64,000 nt of DNA from Marinomonas gallaica (GTDB lineage Bacteria; Pseudomonadota; Gammaproteobacteria; Pseudomonadales; Marinomonadaceae), in assembly GCF_001639745.1 (NCBI RefSeq), contig NZ_LTAX01000002.1:124001-188000 (forward strand), given 5' to 3'. The position numbers and the translations under genes were made by a program. The notes under the pieces are model-generated. The model had not been told where the DNA came from and did not search any database. It was given only the letters and a program-made list of their open reading frames with translations. Of the stretch, positions 1 through 8,208 are shown in pieces. Every line of letters starts with the position of its first letter. The stretch's first letter is position 1.

Positions 1-1588
1 GCGACATAACAACAGACTCACGTAGTGGGTCGATGGGTGGGTTGGTCACCTGGGCGAACTTCTGGCGGAAGTAATCTGTCACTGGACGCGTTTGGCTAGA
101 CATGACGGCCATCGGCGTGTCATCCCCCATAGAGCCAACGGCTTCGTGACCACTTTCCGCTAGCGGACGGAAGATTTGATCGCGCTCTTCAAAAGAAATC
201 TGGAACATCTTTTGATACGTTGACATTTGCTCACGAGTAAATGGAACGAACTCCATTGAATGCTCTTGCAGCAACGCTTCGATACGCAAACCTTCTTGCT
301 TCAACCATTTTTTGTATGGGTGAGCGGCCTTTAGCTTATTATCGATATCATCTGTATGCAGTACTTGGCCTGTCTGAGTATCGACTACCAACATCTTACC
401 TGGACCCACACGGCCTTTTGATACAACGTCTTCAGGCTTGTAGTTATAAGTACCGATTTCAGAAGCAAGCGTGATGTAACCATTCTTCGTCACAACCCAA
501 CGAGCTGGACGCAAACCGTTACGGTCAAGCATACAAATCGCATGACGACCATCGGTCATTACAAGGCCAGCAGGACCATCCCATGGCTCCATGTGCATCG
601 AGTTGTACTCGTAGAACGCACGCAGTTCTGGATCCATGTTTTCAACGTTTTGCCATGCTGGTGGAATGATCATACGAGCGGCACGGAAAATATCCATGCC
701 ACCGGTCACTAGCAGCTCTAACATATTGTCCATAGAAGACGAGTCAGAACCAGTGAGGTTAACAACAGGCGTTAATTCTTGTATTTCCGGTAACAATGGC
801 GAACGCAGTTTGTTACCACGTGCAATCGCCCAATTACGGTTACCTTCGATAGTGTTGATCTCGCCATTGTGCGCCAACATGCGGAATGGCTGAGCAAGCG
901 GCCATTTCGGCAGTGTATTAGTTGAAAAGCGTTGGTGGAAAACACAGATGGCCGTTTTAAGTTTTTCGTTACCTAGGTCTTTATAAAACGTTGGCAAGTC
1001 AACGGGCATCATCAAGCCCTTGTATGCCAATACTTTGTCAGACAATGAACAGATGTAGAAGTTTTCATAGTGCGCAAGCTCGATCTCACAGCGACGGCGC
1101 GCAACAAAAAGGCGTGTCGCAAACGTGCGCGCATCCAAACGGTTGCTGTCTACAAACACTTGTTCGATACGAGGCAAGCAATCTAATGCGATAGTACCTA
1201 AGCATGAAGGATCCACTGGCACGTCACGCCAGCCCACTACATTCAACCCTTCGGTTTCTAGTGCTTTGGTTAATGAATCACGTTGTTCATGCGCCAGCGC
1301 TTCGTCTTGGTCCATAAAGACCATGCCGACACCGTACAAATCCGAAAAGACGTGATTGAAAAGTGATTGTGCTTCTTCGCGAAGAAACGCATCGGGTTTT
1401 TGAATCAACAGACCACAGCCATCACCAGTTTTGCCGTCCGCAGCGATACCGCCACGGTGTGTCATACTGGTTAAAGATTCGATGGCGGTCTTGAGAAGGT
1501 CGTGACTAGACGTGCCTTCCATGTGAGCGATTAGGCCAAACCCACAGTTGTCTTTGAACTCGCCAGGACGATAAAGACCTGCATTCAT
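1..1588 (-). CDS. gltB: Glutamate synthase large subunit, N-terminal part (cut by window edge)
   Basis: This is the large alpha subunit of NADPH-dependent glutamate synthase, which makes two L-glutamates from glutamine and 2-oxoglutarate in the cytoplasm. About 529 codons are visible; the rest, with the central, FMN/Fe-S and C-terminal domains, lies beyond the left edge. The start [20 protein letters not shown] is preceded by GGGAG seven bases upstream. Cys15 in [13 protein letters not shown] is the expected N-terminal nucleophile of the mature class II glutamine amidotransferase domain after propeptide removal. Motifs [14 protein letters not shown] and LAHNGEINT are typical of that domain. 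The gene follows damX on the same strand after a gap of about 400 bp, so it probably has its own promoter. The family assignment is very secure. Confidence 0.97.
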   Translation of the reverse strand, partial: MNAGLYRPGEFKDNCGFGLIAHMEGTSSHDLLKTAIESLTSMTHRGGIAADGKTGDGCGLLIQKPDAFLREEAQSLFNHVFSDLYGVGMVFMDQDEALAHEQRDSLTKALETEGLNVVGWRDVPVDPSCLGTIALDCLPRIEQVFVDSNRLDARTFATRLFVARRRCEIELAHYENFYICSLSDKVLAYKGLMMPVDLPTFYKDLGNEKLKTAICVFHQRFSTNTLPKWPLAQPFRMLAHNGEINTIEGNRNWAIARGNKLRSPLLPEIQELTPVVNLTGSDSSSMDNMLELLVTGGMDIFRAARMIIPPAWQNVENMDPELRAFYEYNSMHMEPWDGPAGLVMTDGRHAICMLDRNGLRPARWVVTKNGYITLASEIGTYNYKPEDVVSKGRVGPGKMLVVDTQTGQVLHTDDIDNKLKAAHPYKKWLKQEGLRIEALLQEHSMEFVPFTREQMSTYQKMFQISFEERDQIFRPLAESGHEAVGSMGDDTPMAVMSSQTRPVTDYFRQKFAQVTNPPIDPLRESVVMS

Positions 1589-1985
1589 ACACCAACTCCC
1601 ACAGTTAAATATAGAAAACTTTCATTCGATAATTTCAAATACAGTTAGGTAGACAAGCATCAGAAGTGCTTGTGAAATGGTTGTTATAGACTCACCTAAC
1701 CATTTAAACGTGGAATCATACTACTCCGCGATGGGGGGGCACTCAAATCGACCAGATCATTATTTAGACAGGAAACACAGCAAACCATGCTTAGATGAAA
1801 ACCATTCTCATGGTAAAGGAGAATTATCTATGGCTTGCTGATAACGGGGCAGAAAAATCCACTGGCTTTGAGGGTTATTCAGTCAAATATGGTTTTTTTT
1901 ACTTTTTTCACATTTTCTTGCGAAAAACTAGACGAAAAAACCATTATTTTGGGTATTTTTAACCTTTAACGACCATATTTTTTAC
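1589..1985. other. Intergenic gap between damX and gltB
   Basis: A gap of 397 bases with no convincing reading frame on either strand. It should hold the gltB promoter and leader (read leftward) and the end of the damX transcript. It contains a short weak hairpin (ATTCTC/GAGAAT around 1804-1824), a run of seven G at 1732-1738 and several T-rich runs at 1890-1985. No clear terminator, riboswitch or sigma-70 promoter can be named with confidence. Confidence 0.5.
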
Positions 1986-3578
1986 TTATTGCGCGCCAGC
2001 TTTCCGAATATCCTGCTGTATACCACGCACACTGCGAGCCCAAGGATTCAAGCTACGCAGCCCATTCGGCAGATTCTCTACCGCAGCAATGGCTTCACTG
2101 CGATTACGATACTCGCCGTACACCACCACAAACCAAGCTCGGCCATTATGCAGCGACTCAAAATAACTAAACGCGCCCAAACTGCCTTGATCGCGAATAA
2201 AATCCTGCACCGTGTCTTTATTGTGAGTTCCCAGTAATTGTAGGGTATAACGATTGGGGTTTCGTTCTAACCACTCTTTTGTCTTATCAAATGGATCCGC
2301 GCTGGTTGCTTGCTGTAACGGTATAGACTCTGGTTCAGGCTCCACTTTAGACGCCTCTGTTTGCAAAATAGGCGTTGATAGCTGTGGCTCTGTTTGATTG
2401 GCAGGTTCTGGTGATGCTAAACGAATCGGAGCGGTGGCGATATTAGACGTCGGCGTAGAGGTATTGTTGGATTGATTAGCGTTTTTAACTTGATTCGGTT
2501 GTAACGCTTCAGCAGGAACCGGTGGTAATGACACAGGAGACTCTTGGCCAATTTGGCGCTGCATCGCTTCAATTCGGGCAATGGTTTCTGAACTGGCTTG
2601 ACGCGGAGCATTTTGTGCAATCGGCGCAATGCTGGTGGTGTTCGTAACCGGCGTATCGTCGTCTCCATCACTAAAGATCACCGCGATTAGAATACCCAAC
2701 ATAATAATAGACATTAAAGCCATATGGACAATCGGAAAACCAAACGACCACCCACCTTTAAACTTAAAGCCTGCGCGCTTTTCTTTGCCCAATGATTGCG
2801 CTGCAGTGGCATCGCCCATCATTGCTAAAGCGGCTTTATTGATGCCGCCAGGTTGACCTTCTGACTGCTGGAATATCTTTTTAACCTGTTTATCACTGAA
2901 TGGCAGGTTGATACCGCCACCAATTGCACGAACACGGTGCAGCATATAAGCACGTGTTTGCTCCAGCGAAAATGGCTCTAATTTCAGCTCATGACTAAGT
3001 TGCTCGTAACGACTCTTTTGATAGGCGTCTAAATTACGACTTAAGGAGTGTTCTGTGAACAATGCTACGTGAGGGACTTCTTGAGATTCTGTCGCCAATG
3101 ACATCATGTCCATCAACATTGTCACAGCATCCGTGTTTAGCTCGTGGGCATTATCAATCAAGATAATGGCCTTTTGTCCTTTGACTTCCGTTTCATGTGC
3201 AAACTTCAACAGCGGACCAAACGACGTACCAGCATTACTGCTGTCTAACACATCCGCATAGTCTGCATAAATGGCTTGCAACAATTGACCGGCGGTCATC
3301 AACATCGATGCTTTCACATGGCTAATCACAGCCGTGTCATTCTGCAGTCGAATAAACTCCTGTAAAAAGCGCGTCTTACCACTGCCACTGGCACCGCGTA
3401 TTACTGACAACAAGTTGGAATATCGACTTAGATGCTCCAGCATACCTAATTGCTGGTTACGCTCTTCGCTAGAAAAGAAGACTTGAGTGTCATTTGAGCC
3501 AAACGGATTCCTCAGCATCACTTTAGGTTGCTGATCTAAGGCTTCCTCCAGATTAAACTGAAAGTTTGGCTCCGCCAT
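1986..3578 (-). CDS. damX: DamX-like cell-division protein: AAA ATPase, membrane anchor, SPOR domain
   Basis: This 530-residue inner-membrane protein has a cytoplasmic ATPase, one membrane span and a periplasmic peptidoglycan-binding domain. Walker A is GASGSGKT near residue 65 and Walker B is AIILIDNAHEL near 140. A hydrophobic span lies near residues 280-305, a Q/P/S-rich linker follows, and a C-terminal SPOR domain covers about 440-525. SPOR domains bind denuded septal glycan, so a divisome role is expected. ATG at 3578 is preferred because GAGG sits six bases upstream; a TTG four codons earlier is possible. It is the last gene of the aroK-aroB-damX run, the usual location of this family in gammaproteobacteria. 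The ATPase resembles ExeA/GspA-type proteins, while enterobacterial DamX lacks an intact ATPase. Confidence 0.85.
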   Translation of the reverse strand: MAEPNFQFNLEEALDQQPKVMLRNPFGSNDTQVFFSSEERNQQLGMLEHLSRYSNLLSVIRGASGSGKTRFLQEFIRLQNDTAVISHVKASMLMTAGQLLQAIYADYADVLDSSNAGTSFGPLLKFAHETEVKGQKAIILIDNAHELNTDAVTMLMDMMSLATESQEVPHVALFTEHSLSRNLDAYQKSRYEQLSHELKLEPFSLEQTRAYMLHRVRAIGGGINLPFSDKQVKKIFQQSEGQPGGINKAALAMMGDATAAQSLGKEKRAGFKFKGGWSFGFPIVHMALMSIIMLGILIAVIFSDGDDDTPVTNTTSIAPIAQNAPRQASSETIARIEAMQRQIGQESPVSLPPVPAEALQPNQVKNANQSNNTSTPTSNIATAPIRLASPEPANQTEPQLSTPILQTEASKVEPEPESIPLQQATSADPFDKTKEWLERNPNRYTLQLLGTHNKDTVQDFIRDQGSLGAFSYFESLHNGRAWFVVVYGEYRNRSEAIAAVENLPNGLRSLNPWARSVRGIQQDIRKAGAQ

Positions 3579-3603
3579 AGGTGTCCTCAAGTCTTAGGGT
3601 TAT

Positions 3604-4701
3604 TTATTGGGCACTTGCCGCTTCAATAGCATCGTCTAAACAGCCGTTGAAATCATCCATGGAAAAGGCTGATGTAACGTAGGCTTCACCCAATGACTGT
3701 AACAGTACTAGACGCAAGCTCCCATCCAATACTTTCTTATCTAGTAACATACGTGCAATAAACGCTTCCCGTGTCATGCCTTTAGGCGGCAACACTGGCA
3801 ATTTCGCTTTGGCCAATAAATGGACACTGCGCTCAACATCTTGTTCAGTCAGATTGCCCATTCGCCAAGAAAGGTCGACCGCTAATACCGTACCCGCACC
3901 GACCGCCTCTCCGTGTAGCCATTGACCATAGCCCATTTCTGTTTCAATCGCGTGGCCAAATGTGTGGCCCAAATTCAAGATAGCACGAATGCCACCTTCT
4001 TTTTCATCTTGCGCTACTACTCGAGCTTTAGCGAAGCAAGACTCATAAATAGCGTGGGTGATTTTCTCACCATCTAGTGTCATTAAGTCGTCAACATTCT
4101 CTTCAAGCCATGCAAAGAATGGGGCATCACAGATCAAACCGTATTTGATGACCTCGGCCATGCCCGCTGATAACTCACGCTCTGGCAATGTTTTCAGCGT
4201 ATCCGTATCAATGATCACCGCTTGCGGCTGATAAAAAGCGCCAATCATATTCTTGCCAAGCGGATGATTGACACCGGTTTTGCCGCCTACCGAAGAGTCG
4301 ACTTGTGATAATAAGGTCGTCGGCACTTGGATAAATGGCACGCCACGCTGATACGTCGCCGCCGCAAAACCGGCCATGTCACCTACCACCCCACCACCCA
4401 ATGCGATGATTGTTGTCGTGCGGTTATGTTTCGCTTCTAACAACGAAGACATAATGCGTTCGTACGTTTCCAGTGTTTTATACTGTTCGCCGTCAGGCAG
4501 AATGCATGTATCCACTTGGTAGTCATCACCCAATACTGCTATTACATCGGCTAAGTAAAGTTCTGCCACAGTGGTATTGGTCACAACCATGACTTGCTTA
4601 CCAGCAATGGCATCACTAAACAGTTGCTTCTGCTGGCGGATACCCGCGCCTATGTATATCGGGTAAGAGCGATCTCCAAGATCAACGGTAAGTGTGCGCA
4701 T
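3604..4701 (-). CDS. aroB: 3-dehydroquinate synthase
   Basis: AroB, at 365 residues the usual length, converts DAHP to 3-dehydroquinate, the second step of the shikimate pathway, using NAD+ and a divalent metal. The NAD-binding motif [20 protein letters not shown] is near residue 105, and the substrate and metal site residues appear in [19 protein letters not shown] and WLHGEAV. It begins three bases after the aroK stop and is followed by damX after about 25 bases, so the genes are almost certainly co-transcribed. Nothing is missing or unusual. Confidence 0.97.
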   Translation of the reverse strand: MRTLTVDLGDRSYPIYIGAGIRQQKQLFSDAIAGKQVMVVTNTTVAELYLADVIAVLGDDYQVDTCILPDGEQYKTLETYERIMSSLLEAKHNRTTTIIALGGGVVGDMAGFAAATYQRGVPFIQVPTTLLSQVDSSVGGKTGVNHPLGKNMIGAFYQPQAVIIDTDTLKTLPERELSAGMAEVIKYGLICDAPFFAWLEENVDDLMTLDGEKITHAIYESCFAKARVVAQDEKEGGIRAILNLGHTFGHAIETEMGYGQWLHGEAVGAGTVLAVDLSWRMGNLTEQDVERSVHLLAKAKLPVLPPKGMTREAFIARMLLDKKVLDGSLRLVLLQSLGEAYVTSAFSMDDFNGCLDDAIEAASAQ

Positions 4702-4704
4702 GAT

Positions 4705-5244
4705 TTAAGCCTCCGCAGCTAAATGCTTTTTAATCGCGTCCATTACTTTATTAGCAACGGTTTTAGGATGACGAGAATCGGTTTCAACAATGACAGAAGC
4801 CACTTCTCGATACAAAGGGTCTCGCACCGTAAATAGACGCGTCAGCGTATCTTTAGGGTTCCCCTGTTTTAATAATGGGCGATGATTACTTTTAGAGGTA
4901 CGCTGTAATTGCTGCGTCACCGAAGCAAAAAGGTACACGACTAAGGGTTGATGTTTCAGCATATCGCGGTTTTCGTCTTTCATGACGATACCGCCACCCG
5001 TTGCTAAGACAACGGGCGTTTGATCCGCTTCTAGCATGGTTTGTAGGGTTTGAGTTTCACGGCGGCGAAAACCTTCCTCACCTTCTTTTTCAAAGATCCA
5101 AGGGATGTCTGCACCGGCATTCTCTTCAATTACCCGATCAGAGTCGTAAAATTCTCTGTCTAACTGTTGCGACAGAAGGCGTCCGATGGTGGTTTTACCC
5201 GCTCCCATTGGACCCACTAAGATAATAGTCGGGGCGTTAATCAT
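4705..5244 (-). CDS. aroK: Shikimate kinase
   Basis: This 179-residue kinase phosphorylates shikimate at the 3-hydroxyl with ATP in the cytoplasm. Walker A GPMGAGKTT starts at about residue 11. The shikimate-binding signature DSDRVIEENAGADI, the ATGGGIV motif and the lid motif RPLL are all present. It lies directly upstream of aroB, as in most gammaproteobacteria, and downstream of the secretin gene after 39 bases. Whether the enzyme is AroK or AroL is decided here by the aroKB neighbourhood. Confidence 0.96.
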   Translation of the reverse strand: MINAPTIILVGPMGAGKTTIGRLLSQQLDREFYDSDRVIEENAGADIPWIFEKEGEEGFRRRETQTLQTMLEADQTPVVLATGGGIVMKDENRDMLKHQPLVVYLFASVTQQLQRTSKSNHRPLLKQGNPKDTLTRLFTVRDPLYREVASVIVETDSRHPKTVANKVMDAIKKHLAAEA

Positions 5245-5283
5245 GTTTTAGTACTTCGAAGTTAACTGTATTTCGGCTACTGC

Positions 5284-6471
5284 CTAGTTTACCGACATTT
5301 TTAGCAGTTTTGGCGTAATAAATACAAGTAGTTCCCTCTTTTCTTGCTGTTCAGTCCGCTGACGGAACAACGCCCCCAATAATGGCACGTCCCCTAACAC
5401 GGGAACTTTGCTGACCGTTACCAACTTTTCTTCTCTAAAAATACCTCCTAATACTAGAGTTTCGCCACTGCTGACTTCCACTTGCGTCTGAACTCGATTG
5501 GTTTCTAAGCTTGGGACACCATTAACCATATCCCCAACCGAATCTTGGTGTATCTTTAAGTTTAACAGCAATGTGGTCGCATCTTTTACCTCTGGCGTTA
5601 CCTCCAGCACCAGCCCCGCCTGACGAAACTCCACACTTAAGTTTTCATCATCCATGACTTGGTAAGGCACTTCGGTACCTGACTCGATGCGTGCAGGCTG
5701 CCCTTCTGAGGTCACAATTTTCGGCCGCGCAATAATATTCGCGGAGCCATTACGTTCAAGCCAATCCAATGTCGCCGACAAGTTTAGGTTGCCACTAACG
5801 CCGGACAGCCCCACGCTGATGGGTGCCGACGCAATTCCTAAGTCCACATTAGAAATCAAACCACTGTCCACTTGATCGACTAATCGTGCTTGCCAGTTAA
5901 CACCCAGCTGCTCTTGTACTGAATCACTGACTTGCGCGATTTCAGCCGCAATCTCAATCTGTCTCATAGGACTGTCTAGCCAGACAATAGCGCTGCCTAA
6001 TACCTCTTCGGTGCCACAGTAATGGGTCATAATGGCATTGGTTCGGGCATCTACAATGACTTTTATTCCCGTGAAGAACTGCTTTACATGCTCTCCTACC
6101 AGCCCAGCTTTTGCGTGTTTCAAATGCCAAATGCGATCGGCACATTCTTCGTCACTTGATTCACTTTTCATTGAGGCTAAAGCCCCCTCTTGCCTCTGCG
6201 TCAAAATCGCAATCTCGTCTTGCCAACTGAGTGACAATGTTAGCTGTTGTGCCACAGCACTGAGTATTTGCTGCCAATTGGCGTCTCGGATAGACAGCGT
6301 AATATCCGCATCAATATTGGGGTCAATTACCACACTGGTCCCTAACTCAGCCGCAAGCTGAGGTAACACTTGTTGTAGCGGCTGTTGGCGGACAAACACG
6401 TCTAGAGCCTGAACCGTCATACTCGTAAAATAAAGCCCACATAAAACCATCCATGTTTTGAGTGACTGCAT
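5284..6471 (-). CDS. hofQ: Short PilQ/HofQ-type outer-membrane secretin
   Basis: At 395 residues this is much shorter than typical PilQ (about 700) and close to the length of E. coli HofQ. A signal peptide covers residues 1-22 (cleavage after VQA). Next come a secretin short N-domain (TSVVIDPNIDADITLSIRD), an N1-type domain around 115-170, and the secretin core with VPVLGDVPLLGALFR and the C-terminal ELLVFITPKLL. The amidase-N (AMIN) domains that attach PilQ to peptidoglycan are absent. It should form a ring channel in the outer membrane for type IV-like pili or DNA uptake. It starts one base after the upstream gene's stop, with AAGGA as ribosome site. Confidence 0.85.
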   Translation of the reverse strand: MQSLKTWMVLCGLYFTSMTVQALDVFVRQQPLQQVLPQLAAELGTSVVIDPNIDADITLSIRDANWQQILSAVAQQLTLSLSWQDEIAILTQRQEGALASMKSESSDEECADRIWHLKHAKAGLVGEHVKQFFTGIKVIVDARTNAIMTHYCGTEEVLGSAIVWLDSPMRQIEIAAEIAQVSDSVQEQLGVNWQARLVDQVDSGLISNVDLGIASAPISVGLSGVSGNLNLSATLDWLERNGSANIIARPKIVTSEGQPARIESGTEVPYQVMDDENLSVEFRQAGLVLEVTPEVKDATTLLLNLKIHQDSVGDMVNGVPSLETNRVQTQVEVSSGETLVLGGIFREEKLVTVSKVPVLGDVPLLGALFRQRTEQQEKRELLVFITPKLLKMSVN

Positions 6472-7149
6472 TTAGTATTCCTTTTGTGATTGCTCCAGTG
6501 TGTTTAATCCCGTCATGTACAGTTTCTGGGTGAGTCCTTGCGCGCTTTGCAAAATCACGAAGTCCTGATCGATCTGAGCAAGTGTGGCTTGGAGCTCTGG
6601 TGACCAATGCCCTTCGTGTAGCCACAGTTCTTTTTGATTCACCTTAATCAAGGCCGCGGAACTCGCACCGTGAACAGTACTGATTAATTCCCCGGAATGG
6701 GGCCGATAGGCTCGTTGCTCAAAAGGTAGGATATTTATTTCGGGTTTTAATGTGCTTGGACGAAGCAGCTGCCAGCGAATATCAGCTCGCCATTGCTCAT
6801 TATGACGCTGCCATACGACCGTTTCCGGCGTTAACCAAAAACGCTGCTGTATCGCTTCTAGCACCGTCGACCACTGAGGTAATGACATGGACGCAACCAT
6901 GTGCATACCAATGACGGTGTCATTTTGTTTCAGCAGTGTCACCGGAAAATCTTGCGGTAACATGTTGAGAGAATGCGCAATAGTGCGCCACTGCTGTTCT
7001 TGATGCTGATAACGATCTATCGCCACTTGGCGTTCTAATTTGTATTGCCACAGCACATTAATAAGCCAAGCCACTAGGATACACTCAACTACCAGCCACC
7101 ATTTCAAATACTTAGGCGAGGAAAAAGACTGAAAGATGTTTTGTTTCAT
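6472..7149 (-). CDS. Inner-membrane pilus-assembly protein, apparently PilO- and PilP-like regions joined
   Basis: This 225-residue protein has one N-terminal membrane span (about residues 17-36), a short coiled segment and a periplasmic region. Residues 40-130 have the pattern of a PilO/HofO domain. The C-terminal 80 residues, ending in DFVILQSAQGLTQKLYMTGL, resemble the beta-domain of PilP/HofP that touches the secretin. Normally pilO and pilP are separate genes; here one short frame occupies their place between the pilN-like gene and the secretin. It overlaps its upstream neighbour by four bases (ATGA). Homology is inferred mainly from position and topology, so the fusion idea is tentative. 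Confidence 0.5.
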   Translation of the reverse strand: MKQNIFQSFSSPKYLKWWLVVECILVAWLINVLWQYKLERQVAIDRYQHQEQQWRTIAHSLNMLPQDFPVTLLKQNDTVIGMHMVASMSLPQWSTVLEAIQQRFWLTPETVVWQRHNEQWRADIRWQLLRPSTLKPEINILPFEQRAYRPHSGELISTVHGASSAALIKVNQKELWLHEGHWSPELQATLAQIDQDFVILQSAQGLTQKLYMTGLNTLEQSQKEY

Positions 7150-8024
7150 AGCACTTCCTCACTCATAGTTACTTCAAGTGGCGGTAATCTATCGGGCCAA
7201 TTTTCTTGCCATACTTGAACATCACTGGAATTTCCCGTAACCGTCACATGCACCTTATCCTCAGTGACTAACATGTCGTCTAGCCGAACATTAACAGGCA
7301 GAGTACGCAATTGAGTTAAGCTATCCACCACATGGGTTTGATGATGCCCCACACTTGGCCAAGGCCACTTAAATGTGTCCACAGATTTTGGTGTTAAATT
7401 GCGAATCACTACGCTCCCCCAAATGCCTGAAAGCGCCACCAAAGCAATACATGCGACCAGTACCATTCGTGAATTTCGTTCTGCACGACGCTCAAGATAA
7501 TCTTTTTGGTAGGATGAGAACGGTCTCATAACAGAGCGAAGGACCCGCCATGAGTGAGCATTACTCACCTGAATAGCGCGCTCGCTGAATACCTTTTTAA
7601 TACCAAGCTGTTGAAAAATCTCATGGTATTTTTTAAGTAACACTGCGACATACATGGATAACGATTGATCGCTTTTAGCAATCACCACATAACTGAGCGT
7701 ATGCTGCTGAGCATCGTGTCGAGTGACATTGCTCGCTTGAGTATGAGCCGCCATCAGATACAGTGATTGGGGTAACTCTGTATCCAGCTCAAATTGATCG
7801 CTCTCCAACCAATGATCTGGCAACAGAACAGCCACAGGCTTAGAGGCATGCGAGGGTAACAATTCAGCCAACTGCTTTAACGCATCATCAATAGATACAT
7901 TACCAACTGACAATGCATCCCTTTGGTTTGCCTGAGTATTACAGTGAAAGTAGTCTTTGCAATAATATGATTGCCAGTGGTCTTGCCGCCAAACCAATAA
8001 ATACGGTCGCGCGAGAAAATGCAT
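7146..8024 (-). CDS. PilM/PilN- or GspL-like inner-membrane pilus-assembly protein
   Basis: This 292-residue protein has a cytoplasmic region (1-185), one membrane span (about 188-207, MVLVACIALVALSGIWG) and a periplasmic tail of about 85 residues. That is the layout of GspL, or of PilM joined to PilN. The actin-like ATP motifs of PilM are not recognisable. ATG at 8024 is chosen because GGAGG lies five bases upstream; an ATG 11 codons earlier lacks a ribosome site. It is the first gene of the pilus remnant, divergent from mrcA, where pilM starts in pseudomonads and related bacteria. Function rests on context more than on sequence motifs. Confidence 0.5.
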   Translation of the reverse strand: MHFLARPYLLVWRQDHWQSYYCKDYFHCNTQANQRDALSVGNVSIDDALKQLAELLPSHASKPVAVLLPDHWLESDQFELDTELPQSLYLMAAHTQASNVTRHDAQQHTLSYVVIAKSDQSLSMYVAVLLKKYHEIFQQLGIKKVFSERAIQVSNAHSWRVLRSVMRPFSSYQKDYLERRAERNSRMVLVACIALVALSGIWGSVVIRNLTPKSVDTFKWPWPSVGHHQTHVVDSLTQLRTLPVNVRLDDMLVTEDKVHVTVTGNSSDVQVWQENWPDRLPPLEVTMSEEVL

Positions 8025-8208
8025 GGTTCCCTCCATGAAAATAGTAAAGCCATCCATAGCTTTTGATGATGACGCGATTATGAACTTACTTATGCAATCA
8101 GCGCCATATCTTTACAACAAGATAACATGAAAATTCAGCCCCACAAGCCACCAAGGTCAACACAAGTCAGGTATAATCGTCAGAACACAAAATAACCAGT
8201 GACCGATC

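Noticed and set aside
1801-1830. Hairpin-like element in the damX-gltB gap as a riboswitch or small RNA
   Set aside because: Only a six-base stem with a nine-base loop and no terminator follow-up; nothing like a conserved riboswitch core is visible.
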